A stretch of 64,000 bases of DNA from Janthinobacterium lividum PAMC 25724 (GCA_000242815.2 AHHB01000022.1:1-64000); one strand, 5' to 3'. Counted from the first letter of the stretch, positions 9,327-19,292 are shown. Notes: generated by a model from the letters alone, not told the origin. Numbers and translations are program-made.

Positions 9327-10009
9327 CGTAATAGTCTCGCAAGTTGAAAGCCGATCAGCGCCGTGTCCAAGCAGCCGATACGCAGGTCGCCCTCGGTGAT
9401 GACGCCCAAAAGAAAGCGCGACAGGCCCTTGTTGATGGTGGCTGCAGGTGTTTGCAGGCTGCCCGATGCATAGCGCACGATGCCGTGCAGGTCGGCTACG
9501 GGCAGGGCGTAGGCTTGCTCTTCCCAGCGCATCAGCAGCAGGCGCGCAAAGGTGTGGCGCCCCTTGGCCGGTGGCGCGCCCTGTTCGTCGATACCCAGCA
9601 GTTGTGCCAGCGACATGCACGGATACAGCGTGCCGCCGATATTGACGATGCCGGACAGGCCGAAACCACTGCGGTGCGGTAGTGCGTGCGGCGTGGCTTG
9701 CGGCGCTACGGAGTCGAACACCTGTGTAGGTAGCGCCAGCCATTCGCGCCCGATGCGAAATACCAGTGCCGAGCTGTCGCACACTGCGCCGCCCGCGTCA
9801 ATCTGGCGGAAGTGGCTGGCCCAGTCGCGCTGGTAGTGTTCGTCCACGGGCCGCTGCAGGTTGCGTTGGGCGGCGCCCGCATACACGTCGCAGTTGCGGC
9901 AATGCACGTAGGCTGGCAGCTTGGGACAGCTCTGGTCGCCGACTACGCCGATATGGTTCCAGCAGTCGTCGATGGTGGCGGGGGAATCGGTGGCGATGCG
10001 CTTGGTCAT
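9323..10009 (-). CDS. wspD: CheW-like coupling protein WspD
   Basis: A 228-residue CheW-domain protein with an N-terminal extension containing several Cys (DQSCPKLPAYVHCRNCDVY), which is typical of WspD rather than plain CheW. The CheW fold follows, with ALVFRIGREWLALPT, GLSGIVNIGGTLYPCMSL and the repeat half LLLMRWEEQAYALPV. It couples the WspA receptor to the WspE kinase. Its stop overlaps the wspE start (ATGA at 9323-9326), which implies translational coupling. It starts ten bases after the wspC stop. Confidence 0.92.
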   Translation of the reverse strand: MTKRIATDSPATIDDCWNHIGVVGDQSCPKLPAYVHCRNCDVYAGAAQRNLQRPVDEHYQRDWASHFRQIDAGGAVCDSSALVFRIGREWLALPTQVFDSVAPQATPHALPHRSGFGLSGIVNIGGTLYPCMSLAQLLGIDEQGAPPAKGRHTFARLLLMRWEEQAYALPVADLHGIVRYASGSLQTPAATINKGLSRFLLGVITEGDLRIGCLDTALIGFQLARLLR

Positions 10010-10018
10010 GCGTGCCCC

Positions 10019-11275
10019 TTAGTTGGACGCCTGGCGGCGCTGGTAGATGCGCGCCGCGCGCGCCTTCAGAGTCGTGGCGGCAGTGTGATTGCCATTGCGT
10101 TCGGCCAGCAGGGCCAGATGGCACAGCGCTTCGTAGTGGTCCGGCTGCAGGTAGATGCAGCGGCGCCAGTAGTCGTCGGCCAGGTCCATCTTGCCGGCCA
10201 GTTCACTGATTATGCCCAGCATGAAATACGCTTCCGCGGCCTCGGGTGCGCGTGCCAGGTGGGCGTGGCATTTTTCACCGGCCTCGCGCAGTTGGCCACG
10301 GTCCGCCAGCAAGCGCGCTTCGGCCAGCAAATCGGCTGGCGTCGCTGCTGCTGGTGCCGTCGAGGGAGCGAGCACGGACACGGGGCGCGTGCGCGGCGCC
10401 GCAGGCGCGCTGGGCGGTGCAAGCACGGCCGCGCGCTTTGCTGCCGGCAGCACGCTGCGCAGAGTAGGCGCACTCGCCAGCGGCAGCACTTGCACGGTGG
10501 CAGCCGGTGCCGCCGTTTCCTTCTTCAGGGCAAAGGCTTGGCGGTATTGCAGTGGCGTAAAGCCGTTCTGGCAAAACGACGGCACTTCCGCATAGCCAGC
10601 TAACAGCATGCCATCGTCGGCCAGCAGGGCGGACAGCTTGTCGATGGCCGCGCGCGTGGTCGGCTTGTCGAAGTAAATCAGCAGGTTGCGGCAAAAGATG
10701 ACGTCGTAGTGGCCGCTGTAGCTGGCGGTATCGAACTGCAGCAAATTGCCCTGCCTAAAGCTGATCTGTTCGCGCAGGGCGTCGACGATGCGGTAGGCGT
10801 CGTCGGTCACGTGCGTGAAATAGCGTTCGCGGAAGGCCACGTCCTGCGTACGGAAGGCGTTGCGCCCATAGACGCCTGCCTGCGCCCGCTCGATGCAGCG
10901 CGGGCTCAGGTCATAGGCATCGATGCTGAACGCCTGTTTTGGCATGCCGCCGTCGCGCAGCGCCATGGCCATCGAATACGGTTCCTCACCGCCCGCGCAC
11001 GGAATCGACAGGATGCGCGTGGCGCGCCCGCGCGCCCAGCGTTCCTGCACCAGTTCGACGGTGGCGTAAAACGCCTGCGGATCGCGGAACAACCACGATT
11101 CGGGTACCACGACCAGTTCGATCAGTTGCGTCATTTCGGATGGCGTGAGCGTCTGCAGGTAGACTGTGCGATCGCTAAAGCCGGTCTGCTCCATGCGTTG
11201 GCTGACGGCTCGTTCGGCGACAGGCTTGGAAATGGAGAGGCCGGTCGCGCGGCGCAGCAGTGCTTGTGCCGTCAT
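10019..11275 (-). CDS. wspC: CheR-type methyltransferase with TPR domain WspC
   Basis: A chemoreceptor glutamate methyltransferase using S-adenosylmethionine, 418 residues. The N-terminal CheR part has VVPESWLFRDPQAF, the SAM-binding SIPCAGGEEPYSMAM, AYDLSPRCIERA and DVIFCRNLLIYF. After a Pro/Ala-rich linker (residues about 270-315) there are TPR units (LLAEARLLADRGQLREAGE, YFMLGIISELAGKMDLADDYW), the normal architecture of WspC. It methylates WspA and opposes WspF. Its ATG overlaps the wspB stop (ATGA at 11272-11275). Confidence 0.93.
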   Translation of the reverse strand: MTAQALLRRATGLSISKPVAERAVSQRMEQTGFSDRTVYLQTLTPSEMTQLIELVVVPESWLFRDPQAFYATVELVQERWARGRATRILSIPCAGGEEPYSMAMALRDGGMPKQAFSIDAYDLSPRCIERAQAGVYGRNAFRTQDVAFRERYFTHVTDDAYRIVDALREQISFRQGNLLQFDTASYSGHYDVIFCRNLLIYFDKPTTRAAIDKLSALLADDGMLLAGYAEVPSFCQNGFTPLQYRQAFALKKETAAPAATVQVLPLASAPTLRSVLPAAKRAAVLAPPSAPAAPRTRPVSVLAPSTAPAAATPADLLAEARLLADRGQLREAGEKCHAHLARAPEAAEAYFMLGIISELAGKMDLADDYWRRCIYLQPDHYEALCHLALLAERNGNHTAATTLKARAARIYQRRQASN

Positions 11276-11727
11276 GCCGCACTCGCGTCTTGGAACAGCA
11301 GCGCACGCACGTCGGGTGGCAGCAGGTGTTCCAGTTCGACCAGTTGCACGATGCCGTTGGCATCGCTGGCCACCTGACCCAGGAACGGCGCAGTCGTTAC
11401 GCCGCTGTCTGTAAGTTGTTGCGATTCGATGTCGGCGATGCCGCGCACCTGCGATGCCAGTAGTCCTAGCGCATGTGTCGCGCCGCTCGGTGCGCGGTAA
11501 TCGACAATGACGATGCGCGTGTCAAACTGCGCGGCGGCGGCCGGCAGCCCGGCCAGGCGCGACAGGTCGATCACGGGTACCGGCACGCCGTGCAAGTCCA
11601 TCAGGCCGGCTACATAAGGGGGCGTAAGCGGCAACTGCTTCAGTTCCAGCAGCGGCAAGACGCGCACGATGCCAGCCAGGGGCAGGCCATAGCGGTCGCG
11701 TCCGATGTGAAAGAGCAGTACTTTCAT
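11272..11727 (-). CDS. wspB: CheW-like coupling protein WspB
   Basis: A 151-residue single CheW domain (MKVLLFHIGRDRYGLPL, YVAGLMDLHGVPVPVIDLSRL, LGLLASQVRGI). It is the second coupling protein of the Wsp complex. The start at 11727 follows the wspA stop by four bases; an in-frame upstream start at 11784 would run into wspA and is not needed. The order CheW, CheR, CheW, CheA, CheB after the receptor is diagnostic of Wsp rather than flagellar chemotaxis operons. Confidence 0.92.
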   Translation of the reverse strand: MKVLLFHIGRDRYGLPLAGIVRVLPLLELKQLPLTPPYVAGLMDLHGVPVPVIDLSRLAGLPAAAAQFDTRIVIVDYRAPSGATHALGLLASQVRGIADIESQQLTDSGVTTAPFLGQVASDANGIVQLVELEHLLPPDVRALLFQDASAA

Positions 11728-11731
11728 GGGA

Positions 11732-13543
11732 TCAGATGTTGACGGCGAAGCTAGAGACGCACGATTGCAGGTCACCTGCCGCATATTGCAGCTGATGCAC
11801 CGCTTCGCTGGTGGCTTTCAAGGATTCTACCGTCTGCTGGGTCGCATCGTTGAGCTGCATCATGGTGTCGGAGATTTGTGACGCGCCTATCGCTTGCGAC
11901 TGCATGCCTTGCAGCACGACATCGAATTGCGGCGTGAGTTTTTGCACCTGGTCCATCACGGACGACAACTGCTCGGCCACTTGCCGCACCTCGCCCACGC
12001 TGCGGCGAATTTCCTCAGAGAACTTATCCATGCCCATCACACTGGCCGATACGGCCGACTGCATTTCCTTGAGCATTTGCTCGATATCCCAGGTGGAGAC
12101 GGAGGTCTGGTCGGCCAGGCGACGAATTTCCGTTGCCACTACGGAAAAACCACGGCCTGCCTCGCCCGCTTTTTCCGCCTCAATGGCGGCGTTCAGCGAC
12201 AGGATATTGGTCTGGTCGGCCACTTTTGTGATGGTAATGAGGACGCTATTGATGTTGCTGGCCTTTTCCGACAGGGCGGCCAGCTTGGCATTGATGGAAT
12301 CGGTGGCCGAGACCATGTGCTGCATGGTGGCATCCATGCGTTTGAGGTTGTTTTGCGCCTCGGCAGTGGCATTCGTCGTGTAGTCGGCCACGGCGGTGGC
12401 GTCTTCCATGGTTTTCAGCAACTGGCTCGTATTGGCCGATATTTCCTTGGTGGTGCTGAGAATTTCCACGCTGGTTTGCGCTTGCTCAATGCCCGTGGCT
12501 TCTTGCTGGCGCGCCGAGGCGGCGATTTCCGTGGCGGACGTCGTCACCTGGATGCCGGCTTTTTGCACATTGTTGAGCAGACTACGCAGGTTTTCGAACA
12601 TCTTCGCCAGGCCGTTGCCCAGTTGGCCGATGGCGTCGCTGCCTGTGATGCTGACCTTGCCCGTCAAGTCGCCAGAGGCTGCCTTCGACACCACGTCCAG
12701 CAAGGAATCGACCTTGGCGCGCAAGCTGTTGGTCGCGGCCAGTTCATTGGCTTGGTTGTCCTCGATGGTTTGCGCCATGCGGTTGAATTCCTCCGTCACC
12801 TTGCCCAGCTCGTCGCGTGAGACGATGGTGGCGCGCGCGCTTTGCTCGCCACCGGCGATGCGTCCGACGGCCTGCGTCAGGTTGTCCAGCGGGTTGAGGA
12901 TGGAACGCACCAGCAGGTAGGAAATGCCCAGTGCCAGCAGCACGCACAGCAAGCTACCCAGGGCCAGGGTCAGCACCATGTTTTCCTGCAATTTTGCCGT
13001 GTTGGCTGTGCGTTCGACCAGCAAGCGGCTTTCCTCGGCAGCGACTTCGTCGAGCAGCTTTTTGGTTTGTGCAACGGCCGGGAAACCGGTCGGCGACATG
13101 GTGCGCGCCACCGTTTCCGTGGCGCCCGGCGCATCGCCCAGCGCGCGGCGCTTTTCGATCAGCGGAACGATCCATTCCTTGACCCAGACGCTGGTCAGCT
13201 GGTCGATCTTGCGGAAGCGCTCCGACTGTTGCGTGTTCTCGAGCGTCATGCTGATGGCTTTTTGCGTATGCTTGTTCAACAATATCGTTTCATCGGTTTC
13301 CGGCGTCAGCGAGGTTTCGTTCCCGGTCAGGATGAAACCGCGTACTTGTACCTGGATTTGCAGGATGGTATTTTGAATCTTGTCGATCTCGACCAGCACT
13401 TCCATCGTGTGGCGATCCAAGGCACTGGCTTGCGACAGGCGCGAAAAGCTGTTGTAGGCAACGGCCAGCAGGATCAGGACGATGGCCACGATGGAGCCGA
13501 AGCCCAGGTATAGTTTATTCTTGATACTCAGGTCTTTGAACAT
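11732..13543 (-). CDS. wspA: Methyl-accepting receptor WspA
   Basis: The membrane receptor of the Wsp system, 603 residues from ATG 13543 (MFKDLSIKNKLYLGFG). It has an N-terminal membrane helix (about 10-33), a periplasmic four-helix-type region, a second helix (about 190-212, LGSLLCVLLALGISYLLV), HAMP (to about 265) and a long signalling domain. The hairpin tip reads IEAEKAGEAGRGFSVVATEI. In Pseudomonas WspA senses surface contact or envelope stress. Open frame extends upstream to 14026 into argG, but that part has no receptor character. No separate promoter could be assigned with confidence in the 215-base gap before it. Confidence 0.92.
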   Translation of the reverse strand: MFKDLSIKNKLYLGFGSIVAIVLILLAVAYNSFSRLSQASALDRHTMEVLVEIDKIQNTILQIQVQVRGFILTGNETSLTPETDETILLNKHTQKAISMTLENTQQSERFRKIDQLTSVWVKEWIVPLIEKRRALGDAPGATETVARTMSPTGFPAVAQTKKLLDEVAAEESRLLVERTANTAKLQENMVLTLALGSLLCVLLALGISYLLVRSILNPLDNLTQAVGRIAGGEQSARATIVSRDELGKVTEEFNRMAQTIEDNQANELAATNSLRAKVDSLLDVVSKAASGDLTGKVSITGSDAIGQLGNGLAKMFENLRSLLNNVQKAGIQVTTSATEIAASARQQEATGIEQAQTSVEILSTTKEISANTSQLLKTMEDATAVADYTTNATAEAQNNLKRMDATMQHMVSATDSINAKLAALSEKASNINSVLITITKVADQTNILSLNAAIEAEKAGEAGRGFSVVATEIRRLADQTSVSTWDIEQMLKEMQSAVSASVMGMDKFSEEIRRSVGEVRQVAEQLSSVMDQVQKLTPQFDVVLQGMQSQAIGASQISDTMMQLNDATQQTVESLKATSEAVHQLQYAAGDLQSCVSSFAVNI

Positions 13544-13696
13544 GGTGGCTCCGGAAGCGGGAAGTTTTCGATGAAGAGCGCCGGACAGAAGCATAGCTGA
13601 TGTCAGGTGCTCTAAATTGCACGGTAGTATTTTGCCATGCTGAGGGCGATACCGGGGGCATGCAGCCCGGTAAATCGTCGTCGATTGCGGTGTAAA

Positions 13697-13750
13697 TGTA
13701 AAAAGCCGCCCGTGGGCGGCTTGGAATGGCGCGGGAGGTGGTGCCTCCCG
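13697..13750 (-). terminator. argG terminator region with two hairpins
   Basis: Just after the argG stop there is a first hairpin (about 13732-13750, CGGGAGG / CCTCCCG). A second, stronger hairpin follows (AAGCCGCCC / GGGCGGCTT, 13703-13722) and ends in a T-run on the minus strand (13704 down to 13700). It separates argFG from the wsp operon. Confidence 0.8.
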
Positions 13751-13758
13751 GCAACTAT

Positions 13759-14994
13759 TTACTTCTGGCCGCGCTTTTCGCGGGCGATGGCCGCGATGCG
13801 CATGCGCAAGGCGTTCAGTTTGATGAAGCCGCCAGCGTCGGCCTGGTTGTAGGCGCCGCCGTCTTCGTCGAAGGTGGCGATGTTCATGTCGAACAGCGAG
13901 TCCGTCTTCGAATCGCGCGAGACGACGATGACATTGCCCTTGTACAACTTGATGCGTACCCAGCCGTTCACGGTTTCCTGCGTGTGGTCGATCAGGGTTT
14001 GCAGGGCGACGCGCTCGGGCGCCCACCAGTAGCCGTTGTAGATCATCGACGCGTAGCGCGGCATCAGGTCATCTTTCAGGTGGGCCACTTCGCGGTCCAG
14101 GGTGATCGATTCGATGGCGCGGTGGGCTTTCAGCATGATGGTGCCGCCCGGGGTTTCATAGCAGCCGCGCGATTTCATGCCGACGTAGCGGTTTTCCACC
14201 AGGTCCAGGCGTCCCACACCATGCTTGCCGCCAACTTTATTCAGTTCGGCCAGCACGGTGGCGGGCGACATGCGCACGCCGTTGATGGCGACGATATCGC
14301 CTTTTTCGTATTCGATGTCCAGATACTCGGCTTCGTCCGGCGCATTTTCAGGGCTGACGGTCCAGCGCCACATGGTTTCTTCCGCTTCGGCGCTAGGGTT
14401 TTCCAGGTGGCGGCCTTCAAAGCTGATGTGCAGCAAGTTGGCGTCCATCGAGTACGGCGCGCCGCCGTTCTTGTGCTTCATGTCGATGTCGATGCCGGCG
14501 TCTTGCGCGTATTTCAGCAGTTTTTCACGCGACAGCAGATCCCACTCGCGCCATGGAGCGATGATTTTCACGCCTGGCTTCAGGGCGTAGGCACCCAGTT
14601 CGAAACGCACCTGGTCATTGCCCTTGCCGGTCGCGCCGTGCGAGATGGCGTCGGCGCCGGTGGCGTTGGCGATTTCGATCAGACGCTTGGCGATCAAAGG
14701 ACGGGCGATCGAGGTGCCGAGCAGGTATTCGCCTTCATACACGGTGTTGGCGCGGAACATCGGGAAGACGAAATCGCGCACGAATTCTTCACGCACGTCT
14801 TCGATATGGATGTTTTCCGGCTTGATGCCGAATTTGATGGCCTTGGCGCGCGCCGGTTCCAGTTCTTCGCCCTGGCCCAGGTCGGCCGTGAAGGTGACGA
14901 TTTCACATTGGTAGTTATCTTGCAGCCATTTCAGGATGACGGAGGTGTCGAGTCCGCCGGAATAGGCCAGGACTACTTTTTTAATGTCGCTCAT
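13759..14994 (-). CDS. argG: Argininosuccinate synthase
   Basis: Joins citrulline and aspartate with ATP to give argininosuccinate, the penultimate step of arginine synthesis. The ATP-binding P-loop [11 protein letters not shown] is at the start, and [20 protein letters not shown] and the C-terminal [12 protein letters not shown] are family motifs. The length of 411 residues from ATG 14994 (MSDIKK) is normal. The 22-residue extension to 15060 would overlap the end of argF and is not conserved. It lies 66 bases downstream of argF on the same strand, so the two probably share a transcript. Confidence 0.96.
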   Translation of the reverse strand: MSDIKKVVLAYSGGLDTSVILKWLQDNYQCEIVTFTADLGQGEELEPARAKAIKFGIKPENIHIEDVREEFVRDFVFPMFRANTVYEGEYLLGTSIARPLIAKRLIEIANATGADAISHGATGKGNDQVRFELGAYALKPGVKIIAPWREWDLLSREKLLKYAQDAGIDIDMKHKNGGAPYSMDANLLHISFEGRHLENPSAEAEETMWRWTVSPENAPDEAEYLDIEYEKGDIVAINGVRMSPATVLAELNKVGGKHGVGRLDLVENRYVGMKSRGCYETPGGTIMLKAHRAIESITLDREVAHLKDDLMPRYASMIYNGYWWAPERVALQTLIDHTQETVNGWVRIKLYKGNVIVVSRDSKTDSLFDMNIATFDEDGGAYNQADAGGFIKLNALRMRIAAIAREKRGQK

Positions 14995-15060
14995 ATTGCT
15001 TCCAGTTGTCGTTGTCGATGTAGGTATTGCGATGCTGCCAGAGTATAAGCACCTGGCCAA

Positions 15061-15981
15061 TTAGCTGATTTTACCCAGTAACAGGTACTCGATCAGCGCT
15101 TTTTGCACGTGCAGGCGGTTTTCTGCCTCTTCCCACACCACCGATTGCGGGCCGTCGATCACTTCGGCGGCCACTTCCTCGCCGCGGTGAGCAGGCAGGC
15201 AGTGCATGAACAGGGCGTCGGGCGCGGCGCGGGCCATCTTCGCGCCATCGACGATCCAGCCATCGAAAGCGGCGATGCGGGCCGCGTTTTCCGCTTCGTA
15301 GCCCATGCTGGTCCACACGTCCGTGTTGACCAGGTGCGCGCCCTCGCAGGCATCAAGCGGGTTGGCGAAGAAGGTGTAGCGCTCGGTTTTGACCTGCGAC
15401 AGGTCGATGTCGTAGCCCTTTGGCGTCGACACGTTGACGTGGAAGCCGAACACTTCGGCCGCCTGCAGCCACGAGTACAGCATGTTATTGGCATCGCCGA
15501 TCCAGGCGACGATCTTGCCGGCGATCGAGCCGCGGTGTTCGATGTAGGTGAAGATGTCGGCAAACACTTGGCACGGATGGTGTTCATTGGTCAGGCCATT
15601 GATCACCGGCACGCGCGAGTTGGCGGCGAAACGCTCGATGATATCCTGGCCAAACGTGCGCACCATGATGATGTCGCACATGCGCGACATGACCTGGCCC
15701 GCGTCTTCCACCGGCTCGCCGCGGCCCAGCTGGGAGTCGCGCGTGTTCAGATAAATGGCGGCGCCGCCCAGCTGGTGCATGCCGGCTTCGAACGACAGAC
15801 GCGTGCGGGTGGAGTTCTTTTCAAAGACCATCACCAGGGTGCGGTCGATCAGTGGATGGTAGATTTCATAATTCTTGAACTTGCGCTTGATCAGATGGGC
15901 GCGTTCGATCACATATTCGTACTCTTCTAATGTGAAATCGGAGAACTGGAGGTAATGCTTGATCGGTTTTTTTGTCGACAT
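15061..15981 (-). CDS. argF: Ornithine carbamoyltransferase
   Basis: Transfers a carbamoyl group from carbamoyl phosphate to ornithine, giving citrulline. The carbamoyl-phosphate motif STRTRLSFE, the ornithine-binding HPCQ motif (NEHHPCQVFAD) and MHCLPAHRGEEV near the C-terminus are all intact. Length is 306 residues from ATG 15981 (MSTKKPIKHY). Its direct substrate link to ArgG and the same orientation support an argFG operon. The 286 bases upstream (to 16267) hold its promoter region, in which I see no recognisable operator. Confidence 0.96.
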   Translation of the reverse strand: MSTKKPIKHYLQFSDFTLEEYEYVIERAHLIKRKFKNYEIYHPLIDRTLVMVFEKNSTRTRLSFEAGMHQLGGAAIYLNTRDSQLGRGEPVEDAGQVMSRMCDIIMVRTFGQDIIERFAANSRVPVINGLTNEHHPCQVFADIFTYIEHRGSIAGKIVAWIGDANNMLYSWLQAAEVFGFHVNVSTPKGYDIDLSQVKTERYTFFANPLDACEGAHLVNTDVWTSMGYEAENAARIAAFDGWIVDGAKMARAAPDALFMHCLPAHRGEEVAAEVIDGPQSVVWEEAENRLHVQKALIEYLLLGKIS

Positions 15982-16267
15982 AATGACCACTTGAAGATGC
16001 GCAGGCCGCCGGCGGCGTGCCTTTCCCGCCGGGTTGCATCAGCGTACTACATCTCGTCTGATGACTGCCTCGCCCGGCGCGCTGCTGTGTTGATCGGTGC
16101 CCGTGCCTGTTTATCGCGCGGGTCGATGCGGTTTGCCAAGTTGTAAATAATGCAATGACAGGGACTTCAGCCGTTCAATTATAAGGGTTTTGCTTTTAGA
16201 TTGGAAAGACTGACAGGACGGGTACCTGTGTAGACAAGTGCTTGCGTCCAGCCAGGGTATCGCCCTG

Positions 16268-19123
16268 TCAATAGATGTTGGCCGGGGTGGCCGCATTGAT
16301 CTGCGGCGCCAGCAGGGGCAGGTCCAGCGTAAAGCGCGTGCCGGCGGGGCTGCTGGCCACCTCGATGGTACCGCCCAGCAGGGCCGTGACGATGTTGTAG
16401 CTGATCGACAAACCCAGGCCGCTGCCACCCTGGCCCAGCTTGGTAGTAAAGAAGGGGTCGAAGATGCGCGACAAATGCTGTTCGGCGATACCGCCGCCAT
16501 TGTCGGCGAAGACGATCTGCACGTGTGCGCCATCGCGCGTGGCCGACAGGCGCATGCAGCCGGTGCTGCCGGCGCCATCGTTGGGTGCCGGGGCGAAGGC
16601 GTGCAGCAGGGCGTTGTTGATCAGATTGGTGATCACTTGGCCCAACGGACCCGGATAGCTGTCCATGGCGATGCCGAAATCGATGTCCGTCTCGATACGG
16701 TGGCCCGAGCTGCGGATGCGGTTCATGACGGTGGCGATGATTTCATTGCTCACTTGTTGCAAGTCAAACTGGCGCCGCTGTTCTGTGGTGCGGTCGACCG
16801 CTACCTGCTTGAAGCTATTGACCAGGTCGGCAGCGCTGTGCAGGCCGCGCATCACCAGCGCCGACGCCTTGCCGGCATCGTCGATGTAGGCGGCCAGGTC
16901 TGAGCGGCGCAGGCCGGGACCGTTCATCAGGCGCTCCACGTCTTGCGTCTTTTGCTGCATGGTGCTGGCGATCAATAAACTGTTGCCGATGGGGGTATTG
17001 AGTTCATGCGCCACGCCCGCCATCAAGGAACCCAGGGCGGCGAGTTTTTCCTGTGACACTAATTGCGCCTGGGCATCTTGCAGCTGCCGGTAGGCGCTGG
17101 CATTGTCGAGCGCGATGGCGCCATACGCGCACAGGGTGCGGAAGATCAGCCGCTCGCGTTCGCCATACGCATGCGCATGGCAAGCCTGCACCGTCATGAC
17201 GCCCAGGATGCGCTCGCCCACCATCAAGGGCACGTACAGCACGCTCTGGTTGTGCAGGGTGCCCGGGACGGTGTAGGCGTGACGCTTGGGCGGCACCTGG
17301 TCGATATACACTTCGCACCGTCCCAGCAGGCAGCGCACGGAGTAGGCGCGTGGATTGCTCATGGGAATGGCATTGTCGGGTAGGCGCTGGCCTGCTTCCA
17401 TGCCGTGCGCGCGGCGTAACGCCATGCCCTCTGCATCGAGCATATAGACGGCGAAGGTGTTTACTGGCAGCAAGGCATGCACGTGGCGATCAAGCACCTG
17501 GAATACGGCGCTGGCATCGAGGTGGGTGGTGATTTCCTGGCCGATGGCCGACAGCCGCTCCAGCGTGTCGCTGGTCTGTTGCAATACTTCGGTACGGCGT
17601 GCTTCGGAGGCGGCTAGTTCGCGGTGATGATAGCCTTCCGAACGCGCATGTTCGGTCTGGCGGTAGACCTGCATGGCGGCGGCACGGTTGCTGGCCTGCT
17701 GCGTGTGGCTTTTTTCGCGCGCCTCGCCCGCATCGAGGGCGATATCGTAGGCGCGCGCATAGTCGCCCGCATGCGCATATTCGCGCGCCAGCGCATCGAG
17801 CAGTTCAGCGGGTGGTGAATAGCCGTCGATACCGGCCGCTACCTGCAGCGCCTGATGCAGGTAGTGCAGGGCCGGATTGTATTCCAGCATGCCTGCTGGC
17901 GCTGGCAGCTCGTGGCGTGCATGCAGCATGGACAAGACGCGCAGCGCTGCCACCTGGTGCATGGCGTCGCCCTGCTCGGTGGCCAGCTGGCGCGCCCGCT
18001 GTGCCGCCTGCAGTGCCTCGTCCGGGCGGTCCAGATAGGAGAGCGCGTGGGCGCTGCCGCGCTGGGCCATGCTGCGAAAATCGGCTTGTCCCAGTGCTTC
18101 GGCGCGCTGCGCCAGGCGCATGAAAGCGTCGAGCGCCGTGTCGTAGTCGCCTTTGTCCAAGCTCAGTTCGCCCAAGTGGAACAGCGCGTTGGCATACGTG
18201 CGCGCGCCCGCCAGGGGGGCCAGCGTGTGTAGTGCTTCGCGCAACAAGCCTTCGGCTGTGGCCAGGCGTCCCAGTTTGCGCATGGCTTCGGCCGTATGCG
18301 TCTGGCAGGCGCCGATGCTGCGCGGCCAGCCGGTGGGGTGCGCCATGTCCTGCGCGCATTGCATCCATTCGAGGGCCGATGCATTGTCGTTGAGGCTGGC
18401 GAAGCAGTCGCCGATATTGATGGCGGCCGTGATGGCGTCACGCAGTTGGCCGCTTTCCAGCGCCGCTTCATAGCTTTGCATGTAGTGGCCGGCGGCCGTC
18501 CCCAGGTCGCGCGACGCGTGCGCCAGCAAGCCGCGGAAGTCATGCACCCAGGTGGCCAGCGGCGCTGGCAGCTTGCCGCTGGCGCTGTCGGCCTGGAAGT
18601 GTTTGCCCCAGCGCGCCTGGGCGGCCGGCGCATCGCGCAAGACAGCCCAGCGCGCCATGGCCGCGTCGGCCAGGCTGGCGCGCATCGCATCGCCAGCGCT
18701 GCGCGCTTGCTGCGCCGCGGCCAGCAGCTCGGCATCGCAGCGCGCATGGTCGCCGCGGTCGACGGCAATTGAAGATAGCAGCCAGTGGGCGTCGGCGCAG
18801 CCGGCGGCGTCGCCGTGCGCGCACAGGATGGCGCGCGCCGCCAGGGCCATGCTTGCGGCTGCATCGAGCGAACCTTGTAACCACGTCACTTCCGCCCGCA
18901 CCAGTTGCAGGCGTGCCTGCGCGATGGCCAATGCCGGTGCCGGCAGCTTTGCCAGCGGCAGCCAGCCTTCTGCTTCGGCCGCGTAGTGTTGCGCCTGGGC
19001 ACAGTTGCGCTGGCGTAAATGCCAGGCCAGCAGCATCAGCAAAGGCAGGCGCTCTACAGCGCGTAGCGGCCGCAGGGTGTCTTCCCACTCTGCAATCTCA
19101 TGTTCGAGTGCGAACATTTCCAT
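16268..19123 (-). CDS. Large TPR-GAF sensor histidine kinase
   Basis: A 951-residue histidine kinase with no membrane segment, so probably cytoplasmic. Residues 1 to about 480 are helical TPR-like repeats (for example NALFHLGELSLDKGDYDTALDAF). A coiled region near 490-530 leads to a GAF domain (about 535-680). HisKA follows, with the phosphorylated His near 706 in GVAHELNTPIG, and the HATPase domain has an N box (NLINNALLHAF), DNGGGI and GSGLGLSISYN. No receiver is fused and no response regulator gene is adjacent, so the kinase is an orphan here. The signal is unknown: TPRs suggest a protein partner and GAF a small ligand. The start at 19123 gives MEMFALEHEIAEWED. Confidence 0.9.
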   Translation of the reverse strand: MEMFALEHEIAEWEDTLRPLRAVERLPLLMLLAWHLRQRNCAQAQHYAAEAEGWLPLAKLPAPALAIAQARLQLVRAEVTWLQGSLDAAASMALAARAILCAHGDAAGCADAHWLLSSIAVDRGDHARCDAELLAAAQQARSAGDAMRASLADAAMARWAVLRDAPAAQARWGKHFQADSASGKLPAPLATWVHDFRGLLAHASRDLGTAAGHYMQSYEAALESGQLRDAITAAINIGDCFASLNDNASALEWMQCAQDMAHPTGWPRSIGACQTHTAEAMRKLGRLATAEGLLREALHTLAPLAGARTYANALFHLGELSLDKGDYDTALDAFMRLAQRAEALGQADFRSMAQRGSAHALSYLDRPDEALQAAQRARQLATEQGDAMHQVAALRVLSMLHARHELPAPAGMLEYNPALHYLHQALQVAAGIDGYSPPAELLDALAREYAHAGDYARAYDIALDAGEAREKSHTQQASNRAAAMQVYRQTEHARSEGYHHRELAASEARRTEVLQQTSDTLERLSAIGQEITTHLDASAVFQVLDRHVHALLPVNTFAVYMLDAEGMALRRAHGMEAGQRLPDNAIPMSNPRAYSVRCLLGRCEVYIDQVPPKRHAYTVPGTLHNQSVLYVPLMVGERILGVMTVQACHAHAYGERERLIFRTLCAYGAIALDNASAYRQLQDAQAQLVSQEKLAALGSLMAGVAHELNTPIGNSLLIASTMQQKTQDVERLMNGPGLRRSDLAAYIDDAGKASALVMRGLHSAADLVNSFKQVAVDRTTEQRRQFDLQQVSNEIIATVMNRIRSSGHRIETDIDFGIAMDSYPGPLGQVITNLINNALLHAFAPAPNDGAGSTGCMRLSATRDGAHVQIVFADNGGGIAEQHLSRIFDPFFTTKLGQGGSGLGLSISYNIVTALLGGTIEVASSPAGTRFTLDLPLLAPQINAATPANIY

Positions 19124-19292
19124 TCGAAATCTCCCGCAAGTCGATGGTGTTGGCCCACGGCCAGTGACACCTTATTGGATCGCATTGTAAGCTGCATCCG
19201 GATGTTTGTTGAGCCGCATGGAGAGTATTTTCTACACTCTCCAGCCGCGCTTCCGGTGATTTCTTACCGGGCGTGAAGTAGCCGATAGCCAC

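Noticed and set aside
9327..9782. N-terminal extension of the wspE frame.
   Set aside because: It overlaps wspD completely, is compositionally odd (Arg/His/Pro rich), and the conserved start MSQDQHGDLSAF at 9326 has an ATGA coupling to wspD.
13544..14026. Long N-terminal extension of the wspA frame into argG.
   Set aside because: The extension has no receptor character and crosses the argG terminator; ATG 13543 begins the usual short cytoplasmic segment before the first helix.
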